Assembly: GCA_963707135.1 (NCBI GenBank)
Contig: CAVPOY010000040.1
Span: 1 to 64,000, forward strand
Direction: 5' to 3'
DNA from: JBGSTR01 sp963707135
Lineage (GTDB): Bacteria; Pseudomonadota; Gammaproteobacteria; Chromatiales; Chromatiaceae
DNA: 64,000 nt
The notes beneath the pieces were generated by a model. It saw nothing but the letters and a program-made list of their open reading frames with translations, ran no database searches and was not told the DNA's origin. Positions 60,861-64,000 of this stretch are shown one piece after another. Within the stretch, counting starts at the first letter, position 1. Each line of letters starts with the position of its first letter. Made by a program: the position numbers and the translations under genes.

Positions 60861-61692
60861 AATCCGCTGGATCGTGCCCGATCGGTGGCGCAGGAGTACC
60901 TGGCGATCGCCGCCGACGGTGCCGGCCCGACCATGCAGTGGAGTGCTCGGGCGTTCGCCTGCCAGTTCCACCTGCACGTGGGCGACCTCGCATCGGCGGC
61001 GGCCGACAACGACGTGGCGCTCGAGCTCGGCCTTGAGCTCGGCGCCGTCGACTGCGAGAGCTGGTGGGCCGCCGTCGCGGCGAGCATCATGTCGTTACGC
61101 GACGCTGGCTACCCCGATCCCGAGTTGGCCGGCGAGTTGGCCGATCGGTTCCCGGGCGCCATCGTGTGGCGGACCTCTCAGGCTGTCGCGCTGGTCGCCC
61201 GGGGACGGGACGACGAGGGCCGGGAGCTCATCGAGGACCACGGCCTGGATGACCCGACGTCGTTCCCGAGGGACGTGCTCTGGTTCACCTGCGTGCACAA
61301 CCTGGCCAGAGGCGTCGGCGCGCTGGATGACGCCGCGGTCGCCCGATCGCTCCTCGCGGCGGCTGAGCCCTACGCCGACTACGTCAGCCACTACTGCGCC
61401 GCCGTCATCGGATCGATCCGGGAACCGCTCGCGCTCCTGCGGAGCGCATCCGGGGACCTCGACGGCGGGATCACCGAATGCGAGCGGCGCTCGACTGGGC
61501 CACCCGTCACCGGCTGGAGCTGTGGAAGGTGATGTACCGGGTCATGCTCGCCGAGCTGCTGGCCCGCCGGGGCGACCCCGCTGACCTCACCGAGGCACGG
61601 ACCGTGCTCGCCGAGACGCTCCCGGAGGCCGAGCGGCTGGGCAGTCGGGATGGACCACCCGCGGGGCGCCCGTCCTCGACGACATCGAGTAG
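60861..61692 (+). pseudogene. TPR-like helical repeat protein fragment, frameshifted
   Basis: Plausible homologous sequence begins without a start codon (DRARSVAQEYLAIAADGAG) and consists of paired Ala/Leu-rich helices typical of TPR-type regulatory domains of actinobacterial ATPase or cyclase proteins. The frame shifts near 61475 (ITE to MRAALDWATRHRLELWK), and a third frame may carry the ending GWTTRGAPVLDDIE. I read it as the 3' end of a larger gene missing its N-terminal part. Confidence 0.5.
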
Positions 61693-61833
61693 CGGAACCG
61701 GGGCCGCCAGCGGGGGTCGGCGACGACTGCCGGGTCCGACGCACCAGTCTCCGCACAGGTGACGCGCAGGTCCTGTAACGCGGCCCGATTCATGATCCTC
61801 CGGTCAACCGTCGCGACCCACAGCGGAGCGCTC

Positions 61834-62553
61834 ATGGACACCACCGACACATCCCCCGACCTGCCGGTCCCTCTCTCGGCTGACGCCGCCGACGGTGCAT
61901 CGTCGCTGCTGCACAGCCGTCGCGGCCTCCTCGCCGGAGTCGGCGGCAGCACGCTGCTCGTCGGCTTCGGCATGGCGGGGTGCAGCACCGGACCCAGCGC
62001 CGGCCGCGGCACGATCGACTGCTACCAAGGGCTGCTCGCGTTCCTCGTCCCCGGGAACGACGCCTACTCCCTGCAACAGGGGGTGGTGCGTCCCGGTCCG
62101 GGCGGCGTGTCGGACCGGGCCGAACGTGCCCTCGCCGGGTCCTTCAACGAGTCGTTCCCCGTCCCGATCACGGTTCCGGGCGTCAACCTCACGGTCCCGC
62201 TGGAGCTGTTCATCGCTCAGCTGCTGGACAACGAGGCTCGGGTCGTCGCCCCCGGCTCCGGAGCCGGACCCTTTGCGTCGCCGTTCGCCAACCTGTCCTT
62301 CGACGACAAGGTCGAGGTGTTCCGCCGGTTCGAGGCGGAGCGGCTCTACGACGGGACGTTCCTGCGGTACCTGCTCAACACCGTGCCCACGTTCGCGGGC
62401 TTCATCGCGCTGTCCGAGGTCGCCACGTTCGATCCCGCGACGAGGACCCCAACCGGCCGACCGGCCAGCTGGGACCTCACCGCCTACCCAGGGGTCGCCG
62501 ACGGCCGCAACGAGCTCGTCGGTTTCTACCGCGGCGTGTCGTCCACCGACTGA
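61834..62553 (+). CDS. Tat-type secreted protein, possibly gluconate dehydrogenase subunit 3-like
   Basis: 239 residues from the ATG at 61834. The N-terminus has an SRRGLLAG twin-arginine-like motif, a hydrophobic segment (STLLVGFGMAG) and a lipobox-like AGCS, followed by YQGLLAFLVPGNDAYSL and FDDKVEVFRRFEAERLYDG helical sequence. A small secreted subunit immediately upstream of a GMC/glucose-methanol-choline oxidoreductase (13 bases) suggests an electron-transfer or anchoring partner like the gluconate 2-dehydrogenase gamma subunit; this is inference. Codon style and signal are unlike the gammaproteobacterial genes before it. Confidence 0.6.
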   Translation: MDTTDTSPDLPVPLSADAADGASSLLHSRRGLLAGVGGSTLLVGFGMAGCSTGPSAGRGTIDCYQGLLAFLVPGNDAYSLQQGVVRPGPGGVSDRAERALAGSFNESFPVPITVPGVNLTVPLELFIAQLLDNEARVVAPGSGAGPFASPFANLSFDDKVEVFRRFEAERLYDGTFLRYLLNTVPTFAGFIALSEVATFDPATRTPTGRPASWDLTAYPGVADGRNELVGFYRGVSSTD

Positions 62554-62566
62554 AGGGAGATGTCTC

Positions 62567-64000
62567 ATGCGTGATGTGATCGTGGTGGGTGCCGGGGGCG
62601 GTGGTCCTGTCGCCGCTGCCGAGCTGGCGGCTCAGGGGCTCGACGTGCTGGTCCTCGAGGCAGGCGCGCGCTTCGCCGACCCTGCAAGTGAGTGGACGCA
62701 TTTCGAGAACGATGCGAACAACGCCGTCACCGGCTACATGCGTTTCGGGCCGAGCGACCGGGACCGGTCGCCATGGGCGGCGGACCTGCCCTACCCGTTC
62801 GCGGTCTCGCAGGTGGCAGCGGTCGGTGGCACCACGACGCACTTCTACGGGAACTGCCCACGAGCGATGCCCGGGGTGTTCGCCGGGTATGCCGGGGCCG
62901 ACGCAGCCGAGTACGACACCGGGCACCTGTTCCCGTTCAGCTACGACAGCCTGATCCCGTACTACGAGTGGGTCGAGGAGCGCCTGCGGTCCAGACCGCC
63001 GCGATGGGCCGCAAGGAGCAGGCGTTCCTGAACGACGCCGCGGCCGTGGGTCTGGCGCACCAGACGACCAAGGACATCCTCGGTCCGGGGCACCGCCGCC
63101 CAGGAGAACTGCATCCTCCAGCCGGGCGGCACCAGGGCCGCACGGACGACCCCGCCCAACTGACCTGGCCGACGGCGACGGGGTGCACCCTGTGCGGCCA
63201 TTGTTTGCAGGGCTGCTACCAACCGATGAACTCGCCACGCAACCTCCGGGCCCGGCGGTCGACCGACACTCCTATGTCCCGATGATGCTGACGGCCGACG
63301 CATGGTCTCCCGGTGGGCGGGCGGCGACGCTCATGGCGGACGCCAGCGTGACCAAGTTGCTGACCGAACCCCGAAACGGTCGCGAGCACGTGGTCGGCGT
63401 CCGGTTCCGGCACGGCGGCCAGGTGCACGAGAGCGCGTCGGTGGTCTGCCTCGCCGGTGGACCGCTGCAGTCACCGAGGCTCTGACGCCTGCCGAACCCG
63501 AACGGCTGGGTGGGTGCGGGTCTCACCGATCACTACTTGGACTTTCTCGTGGGGGTCATGGCCGACGACGTCGGCGGAGCGCTCGGTGCCGCTTCCGCCG
63601 CCCGTGCCGACTGGCCCGGCTATGGCGGGATCGAGAACGTCTGCGCCGGGCCGGCCCAGCAAGCGCTGAGCCTCACCTACAGCGACCAGGGCATCAGCGG
63701 GTACTACGACAACGGCGGCCAGGCGGCCCTGCATGGTGCCGACACCGTCGGCCGACTGGTGGGCCCGGACCTCTTGGACCGGGTCGGCGACGTCAACCGG
63801 TTGCTGAGCGTGGTGATCATCACCGACGACGACGTGGAGCAACAGAACCGGGTGACCTTGTCGGACATCCCGCCGACCGAGCTCGGCCGGCGTCCACGGG
63901 TCGTGATCAACCATCGCAACCGGTCCGCGAGGACGCAGCGCAACCGGGAGTTCCTCGCGGCCCGAGCGGTCGAGATCCTCCGGGCTGCCGGCGCCACGTC
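62567..64000 (+). pseudogene. GMC-type oxidoreductase, frameshifted and cut by the window end
   Basis: Begins at an ATG (GAAGGGAGA ribosome-binding site) with the FAD dinucleotide motif VIVVGAGGGGPVAAAELAAQG and LVLEAGARFADP. The frame breaks near 62985, with further changes around 63080-63130 and 63200-63250. An in-frame TGA at 63483 replaces a likely tryptophan before LPNPNGWVGAGLTDHY. All pieces together follow the GMC order, including a cysteine-rich CTLCGHCLQGC segment. The C-terminal catalytic His/Asn region is beyond the window. This is either decay or poor consensus. Confidence 0.7.

Noticed and set aside
1..64000. CRISPR arrays, insertion sequences, prophage genes, rRNA
   Set aside because: No regularly spaced repeats, transposase, integrase or rRNA-like sequence was seen anywhere in the window.

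Overview
The window is a GC-rich chromosomal segment of a gammaproteobacterium, most likely a sulfur- and hydrogen-oxidising chemolithotroph of the Chromatiales/Ectothiorhodospiraceae type. This is inferred from gammaproteobacterial operon orders (divergent rne/rluC; rimP-nusA-infB-rbfA-truB-rpsO-pnp; rpsF-rpsR-rplI-dnaB-radA; nagZ-hpt-mtnP), a fused sulfate adenylyltransferase/APS kinase, and a full NiFe-hydrogenase maturation operon ending in hypX. I found no rRNA, tRNA, CRISPR array or insertion sequence.

Layout. 0-6.3 kb: RNase E (its C-terminal half split by two frameshifts), RluC, a HAD phosphatase and SppA. 6.5-10.8 kb: MltD, a Maf-type pyrophosphatase and FtsH, all on the minus strand. 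11-18.6 kb: an anchored PDZ protein, a lipoprotein, an orphan OppC-type permease, NagZ, Hpt, a hemerythrin-like protein, MtnP, a proline-rich anchored protein and SprT. 18.7-27.9 kb: the rimP-to-pnp translation/RNA-decay operon, preceded by a leader with two tandem intrinsic terminators. 28-32 kb: a MobA/MocA-like transferase, a von Willebrand A-like protein, a membrane J-domain protein and a BatD-like protein. 32-37.5 kb: S6, S18, a DUF2232-like membrane protein, L9, DnaB, RadA. 37.6-43.3 kb: an FHA protein, a CorC/HlyC-type CBS membrane protein, the complete AmmeMemoRadiSam trio and RdgC. 43.4-48.7 kb: SAT-APSK with an altered SAT active site, an HTH-ferredoxin-flavin reductase fusion, a DUF1244-like protein, a frameshifted GNAT acetyltransferase and a DUF302-like protein. 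49-51.4 kb: LarE, a cupin, PncC, ThpR. 51.6-60.8 kb: hupK-hypA-hypB-hypF-hypC-hypD-hypE-hypX.

After about 60.76 kb the sequence changes character. The last 3 kb hold a helical-repeat protein fragment, a Tat/lipoprotein-type secreted subunit and a GMC-type oxidoreductase, all actinobacterial in style, and two of the three are broken by several frame changes. A chimeric contig end or poor consensus is the simplest reading, with recent transfer as the alternative.

Regulatory and repeat features include good sigma70 promoters before mtnP, rimP, rpsO, rpsF and the SAT-APSK gene, several intrinsic terminators, and a dispersed imperfect repeat of about 110 bp with two full copies (6.3 and 17.0 kb) and one partial inverted copy in the rpsO leader (25.2 kb).
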